Positions 15,935 to 22,759 of a DNA stretch of 64,000 nt are shown one piece after another. The stretch lies in NCBI GenBank assembly GCA_016235425.1, contig JACRLC010000076.1:1-64000 (forward strand), given 5' to 3'. Numbering within the stretch: position 1 is the stretch's first letter; each line of letters opens with the position of its first letter. The notes under the pieces are model-generated. The model had not been told where the DNA came from. It did not search any database and was given only the letters and a program-made list of their open reading frames with translations. The position numbers were made by a program, and so were the translations under genes. The stretch comes from Chloroflexota bacterium (GTDB lineage Bacteria; Chloroflexota; Anaerolineae; Anaerolineales; Villigracilaceae).

Positions 15935-16606
15935 TTAGTTTACAGAGGCCACACGCTGGATTGCGGCAACCAAATTCATTTCCGGTACTGCGCCGATGAC
16001 GTGTTCGCGTCCATTGTTGATGGAGGTGTGCGGCACGCCATGAACGCCGTGCTTACCTGCCAGTTCAGGAAACTCCATCGCTTCCACGGCTTCGGCGGTG
16101 ACCATCTTCGGGTTTTCCATTGCCATCGCATGAGCGAGCACCACGGCCCGCGGACAATGCGGTCAGGTAGGGGTGACAAATACTTGCAGGTGGATGGGTT
16201 CTGTCAGGGCTTTGAGAAATTCCCGGGCAGCGGCAGACAGGCCCGAGTCCCGCGCGGAAGCGGAAAGAATGTCCTGAATGAAGGAACTGAACTCGTGGCC
16301 GGACGGAATCCCAGCGTAGCGAATGCCCAGGTCTGTGATCGTTCCGCCATCTTTGGCGGCGATGATGATGCCGGGGGCCTTGTCCATTTGATACTGGCGG
16401 GCAATCTCCGTATCGGCATCGAGGTCGTACGCTGAAAAACTGAGTTGATCGGACAGGGCGGAAACTTCCTCTGTCAGTTGGCGGGTTTCGCCGCAATAAT
16501 CGCAGTTCTGACTGCGGCCAAAGAACATCAGGTGAACCGGTTGCTTCAGGCCCGCGAAGACTTCGCGAATCTGCGCGGTGACACTTTCGTTGAGCAGGTT
16601 TGTCAT
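15935..16606 (-). CDS. Probable selenoprotein: two-domain glutaredoxin-like protein disulfide oxidoreductase (in-frame TGA at 16163-16165)
   Basis: Read through one TGA, this is a 223-residue protein with two thioredoxin folds like the PDO/TIGR02187 family (about 220 residues). Domain 1 has C35-D-Y-C38; domain 2 has VFVTPT-[TGA148]-PHCPRAV, i.e. U-x-x-C where the family has CxxC, and a correct cis-Pro loop GVPHTSIN. Reading frame, length and homology continue unbroken after the TGA. A bacterial-type SECIS hairpin follows immediately. Known alternative: a nonsense mutation of the first active-site Cys, but the hairpin argues against it. A gene caller would split it at 16163. A GGAGAATA ribosome site precedes the ATG. 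It likely reduces disulfides in the cytoplasm. Confidence 0.82.
16127..16161 (-). promoter_or_regulatory. Bacterial SECIS element in the coding sequence just after the TGA
   Basis: Counting from the first base after the TGA: lower stem CGCAT (2-6) with ATGCG (32-36), and upper stem GCGGGC (12-17) with GCTCGC (24-29, one G-U pair). These enclose a six-base apical loop CGUGGU that contains GGU. The E. coli fdhF SECIS has the same plan, with an 11-base distance to the upper stem and GGU in a short loop. The selB/selA/selC/selD genes needed to use it are not in this window. Confidence 0.72.
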
Positions 16607-16668
16607 TTATTCTCCATGTTCCCGCAACTTTTCAGGCGGGACGACCCACACGGGGTCAAAAAGGGTTA

Positions 16669-16875
16669 TCAGGTGCAACCGCCGCCCTCGCTGTTGACGA
16701 AGCCGCATTTTGGACATTCCAATTGCAGAAGGCCGTTGTAGTCCAACTGCCCCTGCCCGCATTGAGGACAGGTCTCGCCTTTCCGCAAAGGTTTTGTTGT
16801 AACGAATGTTTCGGGCCGGTCAATGTTGAGAAGGAGCAATTCCAGCGATGAAAGATTTCTGGGTTCGGCGGTCAC
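16669..16875 (-). CDS. Small zinc-ribbon protein
   Basis: A 68-residue protein with a two-knuckle zinc ribbon: GETCPQCGQGQL and LQLECPKCGFVNSEGGGC. The N-terminal half (LSSLELLLLNIDRPETFVTTKP) is unassigned. The GTG start (16875) lacks a good ribosome site, so the true start is uncertain. Located between the anti-sigma factor and the glutaredoxin-like gene, and ending in TGA TAA. It may bind metal or act as a redox-sensitive partner; no function is assigned. Confidence 0.6.
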   Translation of the reverse strand: MTAEPRNLSSLELLLLNIDRPETFVTTKPLRKGETCPQCGQGQLDYNGLLQLECPKCGFVNSEGGGCT

Positions 16876-16956
16876 GATGTTTTGATGCGGGGATTTGTGA
16901 AAAGTTGCAGGATGGAGTCCGGAGTCTCTGACTTCGGTTTTGTCACAGCGCCAGCT

Positions 16957-16981
16957 CCAACGTCGGGAGACGTTGGAGTCC
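16957..16981. repeat. Short palindromic repeat (CCAAMGTC family)
   Basis: CCAACGTC-GGGA-GACGTTGG followed by AGTCC, in the gap between the anti-sigma factor and zinc-ribbon genes. Confidence 0.65.
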
Positions 16982-16991
16982 AGTCCTCGAT

Positions 16992-17252
16992 TTATGCCTT
17001 CTTCGCGAACTCATCCAGATCGAGACGTTTGAATAAACGCTCGCGCACACCAACGGGCAGGTCTGCTTCCGCGCTGGAGGATTGGTACAAATAAATCGTC
17101 TTCTTGAATGTATCCACAACGATGCGGCAGTTTTCACACTCCGATAAATGGCGTTCAAGTTCGCGGCACAGATCGTCCTGCAATGAGCCATCCACATATT
17201 CGGAGATCGAGCCCAGCAGGTCGCGGCACCTGGGTGTATGTGTATGTGTCAT
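16992..17252 (-). CDS. Zinc-type anti-sigma factor (zf-HC2 / RsrA-like)
   Basis: An 86-residue putative anti-sigma factor with the ZAS signature H-x3-C-x2-C (HLSECENC) preceded by an upstream Cys (PRCRDLL). Such proteins hold the sigma factor in the cytoplasm and in RsrA-like members release it on thiol oxidation. There is no membrane segment, so it is soluble. Its ATG overlaps the sigma-factor stop as ATGA, a typical coupled pair. The presence of thiol-redox genes downstream suggests disulfide stress as signal (inference). Confidence 0.85.
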   Translation of the reverse strand: MTHTHTPRCRDLLGSISEYVDGSLQDDLCRELERHLSECENCRIVVDTFKKTIYLYQSSSAEADLPVGVRERLFKRLDLDEFAKKA

Positions 17253-17857
17253 TTGTTTATCTCCTCTTTGAGTCGTCCACCAAAATATACCGATAATTGT
17301 TCGCGCAGATGCAGGCGCGCCCGCAGTAAACGGGACTTGACGGCGGTATCCGATAATCCGAGCGCCTCCATTGTTTCCTGAATGGAGAGGCCTTCGATGT
17401 CGCGCAGAATAAAAACGGCGCGTAATTTCTCCGGCAGGGTTTGGATGGCGGCATCCAGGGCCTTCTTTGATTCCGCCGTGAGGAACTCGGATTCGGGCAG
17501 GCAACACCAGTCGGTCAACTGCACGGGGGCGATGATGTCATCCGATTCGCCGACGGGTTCATCGGCAATCTCCACTTGTGGTTTGCGCCGCCGGATGAGC
17601 ATCAGCGCTTCGTTGACTGCAATCCGATAGAGCCACGTCATCGGGCTGGAACGCCCTTCAAAATCATCCAGTGATTGCAGGGCTTTTAGAAATGTGTTTT
17701 GCAGAACGTCTTCGGCATCCTGCGAATTACCGAGCATTTTCAAACCAAGCCGGTAGATGGCCGGGGTTGCCAGATCCACGAGCCGGGCAAATTCAGCGCG
17801 GTCACCGGATTTCAAGGCCTGGAATGAAATTTCAGATTGCGAAGATATAACCATCAT
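17249..17857 (-). CDS. RNA polymerase sigma factor, ECF (SigE/SigR-like)
   Basis: A 202-residue ECF sigma factor with two regions: sigma2 (GNSQDAEDVLQNTFLKALQ ... PMTWLYRIAVNEALMLIRRR) and sigma4 (LPEKLRAVFILRDIEGLSIQE ... SDTAVKSRLLRARLHLREQL). There is an acidic/Cys-Cys-containing linker (TDWCCLPESEF). It directs transcription of a stress regulon, presumably including the downstream redox genes. An AAGGA site lies upstream of two adjacent ATG codons. A TATACT box at 17895-17900 on this strand and a CRP-type palindrome lie in its promoter region. Confidence 0.93.
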   Translation of the reverse strand: MMVISSQSEISFQALKSGDRAEFARLVDLATPAIYRLGLKMLGNSQDAEDVLQNTFLKALQSLDDFEGRSSPMTWLYRIAVNEALMLIRRRKPQVEIADEPVGESDDIIAPVQLTDWCCLPESEFLTAESKKALDAAIQTLPEKLRAVFILRDIEGLSIQETMEALGLSDTAVKSRLLRARLHLREQLSVYFGGRLKEEINK

Positions 17858-17888
17858 TTTGATGCGATCCTTTTGGAAAAGTTGCGTC

Positions 17889-17921
17889 TGTCACAGTATA
17901 CCCGATGTGACAACCTTCACA
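17889..17921. promoter_or_regulatory. CRP/FNR-type operator between divergent genes
   Basis: TGTGA-N6-TCACA (17906-17921) is an exact match to the E. coli CRP consensus. It is nested with a second inverted repeat, TGTCACA-N10-TGTGACA (17889-17912), so three half-sites lie in 33 bases. The site is between the ECF sigma gene (minus) and the cyclic-nucleotide-binding/NifU gene (plus). The regulator that binds it is not in the window. Confidence 0.6.
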
Positions 17922-17933
17922 GGTGATGAAGCT

Positions 17934-17996
17934 ATGAAGAAAAAAACATGTAAGGAAAAGACACTGCAAGAGATTATTGCCTTACCCGTCACATAA
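17934..17996 (+). CDS. Possible 20-residue leader peptide
   Basis: A short frame MKKKTCKEKTLQEIIALPVT with an AGGTGATG ribosome-site-like sequence seven bases upstream, ending 13 bases before the next start. It lies directly downstream of the CRP-type site. It could be a leader peptide or chance. Confidence 0.25.
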   Translation: MKKKTCKEKTLQEIIALPVT

Positions 17997-18009
17997 AAAA
18001 AGGGGAAAT

Positions 18010-18822
18010 ATGTCTATGCTTTTAGGATGTTTATTACTAGAAACCATTCCCCTGCCTGGGTTACTATGCGTTCAAATGTTGGAGTCACTGACGCACATCC
18101 CGCTCTTCCAGGAACTCGATCCTGCCCAACTCGCCCTGCTGGAACCGCTGTTTGAATATTTTGCATGCCTGTCGGACACGGTGATTTTTGAGCAGGGCGA
18201 CCCTGCCACGCACCTTTATTTGATCCTGGATGGAACGATCTCCATTCGCTACAAACCTTATGACGGTCCGCCGATCACCATCACTCATTTACACACAGGC
18301 GACGTCTTTGGCTGGTCGGCGGTGGTGGGAAGCGCGCATTACACATCCAGCATCGTCAGCGACACGAAGCTTGAAGCTGTACGCATTCGCGGCGAAGCCT
18401 TGTGGGCGCTCTGCCTGCGCCACCCGGAAATGGGACGAACCGTGCTGGACCGCCTCGCGCTGATCGTCTCTTCGCGCTGGAAAAACGCGCATGCCCAGGT
18501 GCAGTCCATTTTGGATCAGGGTTTGGCAAGGATAAATTTGGCACAGAAGAAAAAGAAAGGCGAGAAAAACATGGCTACCGCTACCGCTCCCGCTCACAGC
18601 CTGGAACAGCAGTTGAAAAGCCTGCTCGAACGCCTCAGCGCGTACGTTGAACAATTCCACGGCGGCTCGGTTGATTATGTTTCCTTCGACGGCAGGACAC
18701 TCAAGGTAAAACTTGGCGGGGCCTGCCTGGGCTGTCCGCTCCAGCCAGCGACCCTGCATGGCTGGGTGGCCGGGACAGTCCATCAATTTTTCCCGGATAT
18801 CGAAGTGATTGAAGAAAAATAA
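18010..18822 (+). CDS. Cyclic-nucleotide-binding domain fused to NifU-like Fe-S scaffold domain
   Basis: A 270-residue fusion. Residues about 24-150 form a CRP-type cNMP-binding beta-roll (IFEQGDPATHLYLILDGTISI ... GDVFGWSAVVG), but no helix-turn-helix follows. After a Lys-rich linker, residues about 196-270 are a NifU C-terminal domain with the cluster-binding GGACLGCPL (Cys239, Cys242). This suggests nucleotide- or redox-controlled Fe-S cluster delivery. ATG 18010 has a GGGGA site; MLESLTHIP at ATG 18076 is an alternative. An internal ATG (18571, Met188) with AAAGG upstream could make a free NifU domain. A terminator follows. Confidence 0.8.
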   Translation: MSMLLGCLLLETIPLPGLLCVQMLESLTHIPLFQELDPAQLALLEPLFEYFACLSDTVIFEQGDPATHLYLILDGTISIRYKPYDGPPITITHLHTGDVFGWSAVVGSAHYTSSIVSDTKLEAVRIRGEALWALCLRHPEMGRTVLDRLALIVSSRWKNAHAQVQSILDQGLARINLAQKKKKGEKNMATATAPAHSLEQQLKSLLERLSAYVEQFHGGSVDYVSFDGRTLKVKLGGACLGCPLQPATLHGWVAGTVHQFFPDIEVIEEK

Positions 18823-18852
18823 CATCTGCTGAGGGCAGGTTCGCACTGAAGC

Positions 18853-18885
18853 AACATCCCCGCAATGCGCGGGGATGTTGAATTT
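18853..18885 (+). terminator. Hairpin terminator
   Basis: AACATCCCCGC (18853-18863) pairs with GCGGGGATGTT (18869-18879) around AATGC, followed by AATTTTA. It stops the cNBD-NifU transcript before the convergent membrane operon. Confidence 0.6.
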
Positions 18886-18950
18886 TAAGTGCTGATGTTA
18901 CACCGTCTCGCAGGTTTGGGTTTGCAAGAGAGTATGTGAAGACCTTACCA

Positions 18951-19562
18951 CTAACGATTTGCAAAATACCTGAACAACAAATAAGCGCCCACCGCCATCA
19001 ATGCCACAGCCCAGACGTAATTGGCAATATCGAACAGAGAAACAATGCCGAGCAGGCCCATGATGCCAAGCACCCCGGCAGGCCAGTACGCCCAGCTCAT
19101 TCCAGCCAGCAACGCCACGAGCAGGAATGTGACGGCGATCCCCAAAAAGAACACACCGCCCATTTCAAACGCGCCCACGCGTTCAGGCAGTATCGTCACA
19201 AATGCCAGCGTGGTCAACACACCGGCAGGGATGATCGCCCACCATCTTTCGGCGCGATTCATCAAATACACAACCCAAAATGAAAGGCCGATGAATCCCA
19301 GAAAAACCATGCCGCCGAGATCTTCAACGGAAGCGGGCAAAAGGATCAGCACACCGATCCCAAGTAGTGCGGCTCCGGGAAACACGGCCCACCAGTTCCC
19401 GCCCAAAAGCAGGGAGAGAAAAGCCAGCCCTGCCAAGGCGAAGATGCCGCCAAAGAACAGGTCGGTTGCATTTTCAAGCAATCCCATGGTTTGAAGCAAT
19501 GCAAGCCCGCCGCCAAGAATGAGCAGTATGCCGAAAACAATACGCGGGTCAAAACGTTTCAT
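18951..19562 (-). CDS. Multi-pass membrane protein, third gene of LiaF-like operon
   Basis: A 203-residue protein with seven or eight predicted membrane helices arranged in repeating pairs (e.g. IVFGILLILGGGLALLQTMGLL, VFLGFIGLSFWVVYLM). The N-terminal segment resembles the first two helices of LiaF/DUF5668-type proteins, but the extracellular LiaF domain is absent. It lies 11 bases downstream of the LiaF-like gene in the same direction. No catalytic residues stand out. Probably a membrane partner in an envelope-stress response (inference). Confidence 0.7.
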   Translation of the reverse strand: MKRFDPRIVFGILLILGGGLALLQTMGLLENATDLFFGGIFALAGLAFLSLLLGGNWWAVFPGAALLGIGVLILLPASVEDLGGMVFLGFIGLSFWVVYLMNRAERWWAIIPAGVLTTLAFVTILPERVGAFEMGGVFFLGIAVTFLLVALLAGMSWAYWPAGVLGIMGLLGIVSLFDIANYVWAVALMAVGAYLLFRYFANR

Positions 19563-19573
19563 ATCATTCTCCT

Positions 19574-20371
19574 TTATCGAACCTTGATCGACGCCGCGCC
19601 CGCGTCAATGGAGATGTCAACTGCGTTAAGTGCCGAATCAAAATCGGGCGACTGATATACATTGCCCGAATATGGGAAACGCGTCGTGTCAATCTTCAAC
19701 TCCGCCGCGCCAACCGAAGCGCGGATTCGAGCAGAAACGCCCTCAGGCACGATCACTTCCAATGAGGCCGCGCCCAGGTCAAAGTCCGCGCGGAGGCGGC
19801 CGCGTGAAGGCAGGGTCACTTTCGTTTCGCTCGCGCCCGTCTCCACTTTTAAATCGGTGACGTTTAAGTCGCGCAAGTCCACATCGGATTTATTCGCGCC
19901 CGCGGAAAGAGTCAGCGCAAGCGGGACATCTGCATTCAACGCGACATCCCAATCAAGCTGGACGCGCGGCCCGAAGAAGGGGAAATCCATAAAATCGCGG
20001 GCGGGTCTCATTCGCACCTCGAGCCTGTCTCCGTTCAAACTGGCTTTTTGATCCAGCCCTCCCGCGAACGAACCGCGGGCCAATTCCCCCATCCCTGCGC
20101 CACTGTGTATCTTCAACTCGCCCGCGCCGTGATTGATCTTTAAATTCGCTTCGCGCGCGCCTTGCAAATTGACCGCTGCATTTTCAACTTCAACCTGGCC
20201 GCGCATCATCACGCCGAACAAAACCCAGACGCCAGCGAGAATCAGAATCACAGGCCAGAAAAGATCCATCGGCGACATGCCGCCGGGCAATCGGACGCCC
20301 ATCGCGTTGAGGAGCATCAACCCGCCGACGAGGAGCAAAATCACACCCCAGAGCAATTGATTGCGGCGCAT
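19574..20371 (-). CDS. LiaF-like cell-envelope stress protein
   Basis: A 265-residue protein with two N-terminal membrane helices (LLWGVILLLVGGLMLLNAMGV; LFWPVILILAGVWVLFGVMM) and a soluble beta-rich domain built of repeating strands. Phrases such as GAGELKIHSGAG, DLKVETGASETKV, LGAASLEVIVPEG and VGAAELKIDTTRF are typical of LiaF/DUF4097-like adhesin folds. LiaF proteins act with LiaRS to sense cell-wall damage, but no two-component genes are present here. The ATG at 20371 is two bases from the upstream stop, so the genes are coupled. A longer upstream frame overlapping the previous gene is rejected. Confidence 0.78.
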   Translation of the reverse strand: MRRNQLLWGVILLLVGGLMLLNAMGVRLPGGMSPMDLFWPVILILAGVWVLFGVMMRGQVEVENAAVNLQGAREANLKINHGAGELKIHSGAGMGELARGSFAGGLDQKASLNGDRLEVRMRPARDFMDFPFFGPRVQLDWDVALNADVPLALTLSAGANKSDVDLRDLNVTDLKVETGASETKVTLPSRGRLRADFDLGAASLEVIVPEGVSARIRASVGAAELKIDTTRFPYSGNVYQSPDFDSALNAVDISIDAGAASIKVR

Positions 20372-20372
20372 G

Positions 20373-20903
20373 TTATTCGTCCTTCCTGCGATAGGAGCGA
20401 TAGATGCCGCTTCCCAACACCCACAAGCCAAGCAGGATGAGCAGAATCGCGGGGCCGAAATTGCCGAGCAAATTCCAGCCGCCAAAGAAGGAAGAAAATA
20501 CCAGGAACAACACCGCACTGACGACCATCAAATTCAAACCGCGTTTCACGTTGTGAGCGATATTATCGCCAAGCAATCCGGCAAGGATGGAGCCAATACC
20601 AACGAAGCCCGGGATCGGCGTCCACATGTATGACCAGGACTCGTAATCGTTGAAGGCCTCCTGATAATAAAAAATGCCGCCAATGCCCGCCACAATCGCG
20701 GCAGGGACAGCCATGCCGGGCTGGCCAAGCACGAGACCGATGAGCAAAATAACGCCGCCTATCAAAAACATGTTAGACGGCCATTCGGTGTACCTGCTAA
20801 AGAAATCATGAAAAGCGGGAACGGTTCGATCCGCCAGGAACCACGCGCCGAGCAAAATGAGGATCACGCCAAGGGCAAGCTGGGAACGACCTTGTCTGTT
20901 CAT
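20373..20903 (-). CDS. Membrane protein, first gene of LiaF-like operon
   Basis: A 176-residue protein with about five membrane helices. The first two (LALGVILILLGAWFLAD, MFLIGGVILLIGLVLG) repeat the GVILxLxG pattern of the other two genes in the operon. The last helix (GPAILLILLGLWVLGSGIY) precedes a charged tail. The ribosome site AAGGAG lies seven bases upstream. Together the three genes form a compact operon of related LiaF/DUF5668-like membrane modules. Confidence 0.72.
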   Translation of the reverse strand: MNRQGRSQLALGVILILLGAWFLADRTVPAFHDFFSRYTEWPSNMFLIGGVILLIGLVLGQPGMAVPAAIVAGIGGIFYYQEAFNDYESWSYMWTPIPGFVGIGSILAGLLGDNIAHNVKRGLNLMVVSAVLFLVFSSFFGGWNLLGNFGPAILLILLGLWVLGSGIYRSYRRKDE

Positions 20904-21089
20904 TTGAACATTCTCCTTAAGTAAGGTATGAAATCAGTGTATAACTTTTTCAGGGATTTGAAAAGTCCAAGTGGATATACGAGGAGAGGGTGGGAGAGGT
21001 TGCGGGAGAAAACCTCTAAACACAAAGGGAAAAACTTGATTGCGCGTTTTTCCTTCGTGCCCTTTGTGTCCTTCGTATTTAAAAATGGC

Positions 21090-21989
21090 TCACCGTGTGC
21101 CCACCCAAAGACCAAACTCCGCAGGTTCGCGTTGTCCCCTCAACCGTGCAATCCACGGACGCATTGTCCAGCGGAGGCCATAAAATGGGCGGACATGCCT
21201 CCATTTGATTTTGAGCTTCCCGCCAAGTTCGTTCATTCTTTGATAGGTAATGTAATTTTCGCTTTGCAAGGAGTCGGATGCAATGCCGTAACACGAGAGG
21301 AAATTTGACCTTCTCTCAGAGACCATCTGCTCACCAGACTCGGCGTGGTGATAGACCGGTGAATCCATGACTACAATTTTCCCAGTTGGATTCAGCACGC
21401 GCAGAGACTCGGCAAGCGCCTCTTCGTAGTTTTCAGAATAATGGAGGGAAGCGTTGAAAATGACAAGGGAAACCGTCGAGTCTAACATCGGCAGGCGCGT
21501 GAATTCGGCTTGAATGGGCGCGAATCTGTTTTCGTAATGCTTCCACGCGCCGAGTCCGTCTTCGGGATTGACCAGCAAATCCACCGCGATGACTTGATGT
21601 CCGCGCGTGGAGAGTCTATTCGAGAGCCAGCCGTTGCCTGCGCCCATGTCCACAATAGGCTGGGGCTGTGGCAACTGTGAAAGTATCACACGCTCCAGCA
21701 AAAGAAAACTTCTTGCGCGAATCGCCCAATCAGCGGAAAAGCGTCCGCTCAAGTCTTTGAACGGGAGCGCGCAGTAATAGGCTTCATTAGCGGAGCCGCG
21801 GCCCTCGAAACGGCGAACAGTTTCATAGTCCGTGATGAAGCGGGCGTAATGAGATTCGCGTTCGGGCAGGAGAAATCTCCAGATGCCATCCACTCGTCGA
21901 AATGTCAAACCATCCTGCGGACAACGCACTTCATCAGATGCAACTTCCTCGAGCGCGGCTTTGCAACGCGGGCAGGCAAACGGAATCAT
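21090..21989 (-). CDS. SAM-dependent class I methyltransferase with N-terminal zinc ribbon
   Basis: A 299-residue protein. The N-terminus has a Trm112-like ribbon (FACPRCKAALEEV ... VRCPQDGLTFRR), followed by a methyltransferase domain with motif I VDMGAGNGWLS, acidic motif II IAVDLL and LVIFNASLHYSENYEEAL. The start MIPFACPRC (21989) overlaps the nucleoside-phosphorylase stop as ATGA. It is the last gene of the long minus-strand polysaccharide locus and probably methylates a sugar, lipid carrier or small metabolite; the substrate is unknown. Confidence 0.82.
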   Translation of the reverse strand: MIPFACPRCKAALEEVASDEVRCPQDGLTFRRVDGIWRFLLPERESHYARFITDYETVRRFEGRGSANEAYYCALPFKDLSGRFSADWAIRARSFLLLERVILSQLPQPQPIVDMGAGNGWLSNRLSTRGHQVIAVDLLVNPEDGLGAWKHYENRFAPIQAEFTRLPMLDSTVSLVIFNASLHYSENYEEALAESLRVLNPTGKIVVMDSPVYHHAESGEQMVSERRSNFLSCYGIASDSLQSENYITYQRMNELGGKLKIKWRHVRPFYGLRWTMRPWIARLRGQREPAEFGLWVGTR

Positions 21990-22759
21990 CGCGGCTGGCC
22001 CAACACGTCGATGCACGCGGCGTACACGGTTTCGAGCGAACGCATGATGTCATCCAGCCGCTCAGGAACGCGCCATTTGTATTCGGCGAGGCTGTCCATT
22101 CCGATGACAACCGAAGCAGTCGCGATGCCGCGCACCCGACCCACAGTGAAAAGTCCCGCCGATTCCATTTCGACAGTTTTAACTCCTTCGGCTTGATACG
22201 CTTTGATTTCCTCCAGCGTTTCGCGATACGGTGCATCGGTCGTCCACGTTGCGCCAATCGTGCAAGGCGCGCCGCGAGCGAGAATCGCACCTGCAAGCTG
22301 TTCGGCAAGCTGGGCATCAGCCTCGATGTATTTTGCATGTGGCAAATAATGATGCGAAGTTCCATCGTCGCGGATGGCTCGGTTGCACACCACGATATCG
22401 CCCGCCTTGATTTCAGGTTGAAGGATTCCACCCCAAGTCATCGTCACCATGCGGTGTGCGCCCATGACGGCAAGTTCCTCCGCGAGTTCAACCACAATTG
22501 GGCAACCGCCGCCGAAGTTAGTCAACACCGTCACACCGTTTTTCTTCACTTCGTCAACGTCTGCATTCATGCCGCCCACGCGCCGCACAGGGATTCGCCA
22601 GCGCATTCGACGCGGCAGTCCACGCTCGAGGCAAAACAAAACGCCATCGAGCTTTTGGAATTTCGGCAGGCGTCCCAAATGCTTTCGATATTCAACAATA
22701 TCTTCGGCCTTGAGCAAAGATTCAGATGTGTGCTTCTCGTGATAATTTGGAAAACTCAT
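21986..22759 (-). CDS. Nucleoside phosphorylase (uridine/purine phosphorylase family)
   Basis: A 257-residue PNP/UDP-fold enzyme that cleaves nucleosides with phosphate to base and ribose-1-phosphate. Supporting segments are VLTNFGGGCPIVVELAEEL, MTWGGILQPEIKAGDIVV and the signature VKTVEMESAGLFTVG, with the base/ribose-binding Met-Glu pair. Its start lies 38 bases inside the end of the flippase gene, with a GAGG site there. Its presence among polysaccharide genes is unusual; it may salvage nucleoside by-products or act on a nucleoside-like intermediate. Confidence 0.82.
   Translation of the reverse strand: MSFPNYHEKHTSESLLKAEDIVEYRKHLGRLPKFQKLDGVLFCLERGLPRRMRWRIPVRRVGGMNADVDEVKKNGVTVLTNFGGGCPIVVELAEELAVMGAHRMVTMTWGGILQPEIKAGDIVVCNRAIRDDGTSHHYLPHAKYIEADAQLAEQLAGAILARGAPCTIGATWTTDAPYRETLEEIKAYQAEGVKTVEMESAGLFTVGRVRGIATASVVIGMDSLAEYKWRVPERLDDIMRSLETVYAACIDVLGQPR

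Noticed and set aside
16163-16165. TGA as a simple nonsense mutation splitting the glutaredoxin-like gene
   Set aside because: It replaces exactly the redox Cys, the rest of the domain is intact, and a SECIS-type hairpin follows at the right distance.
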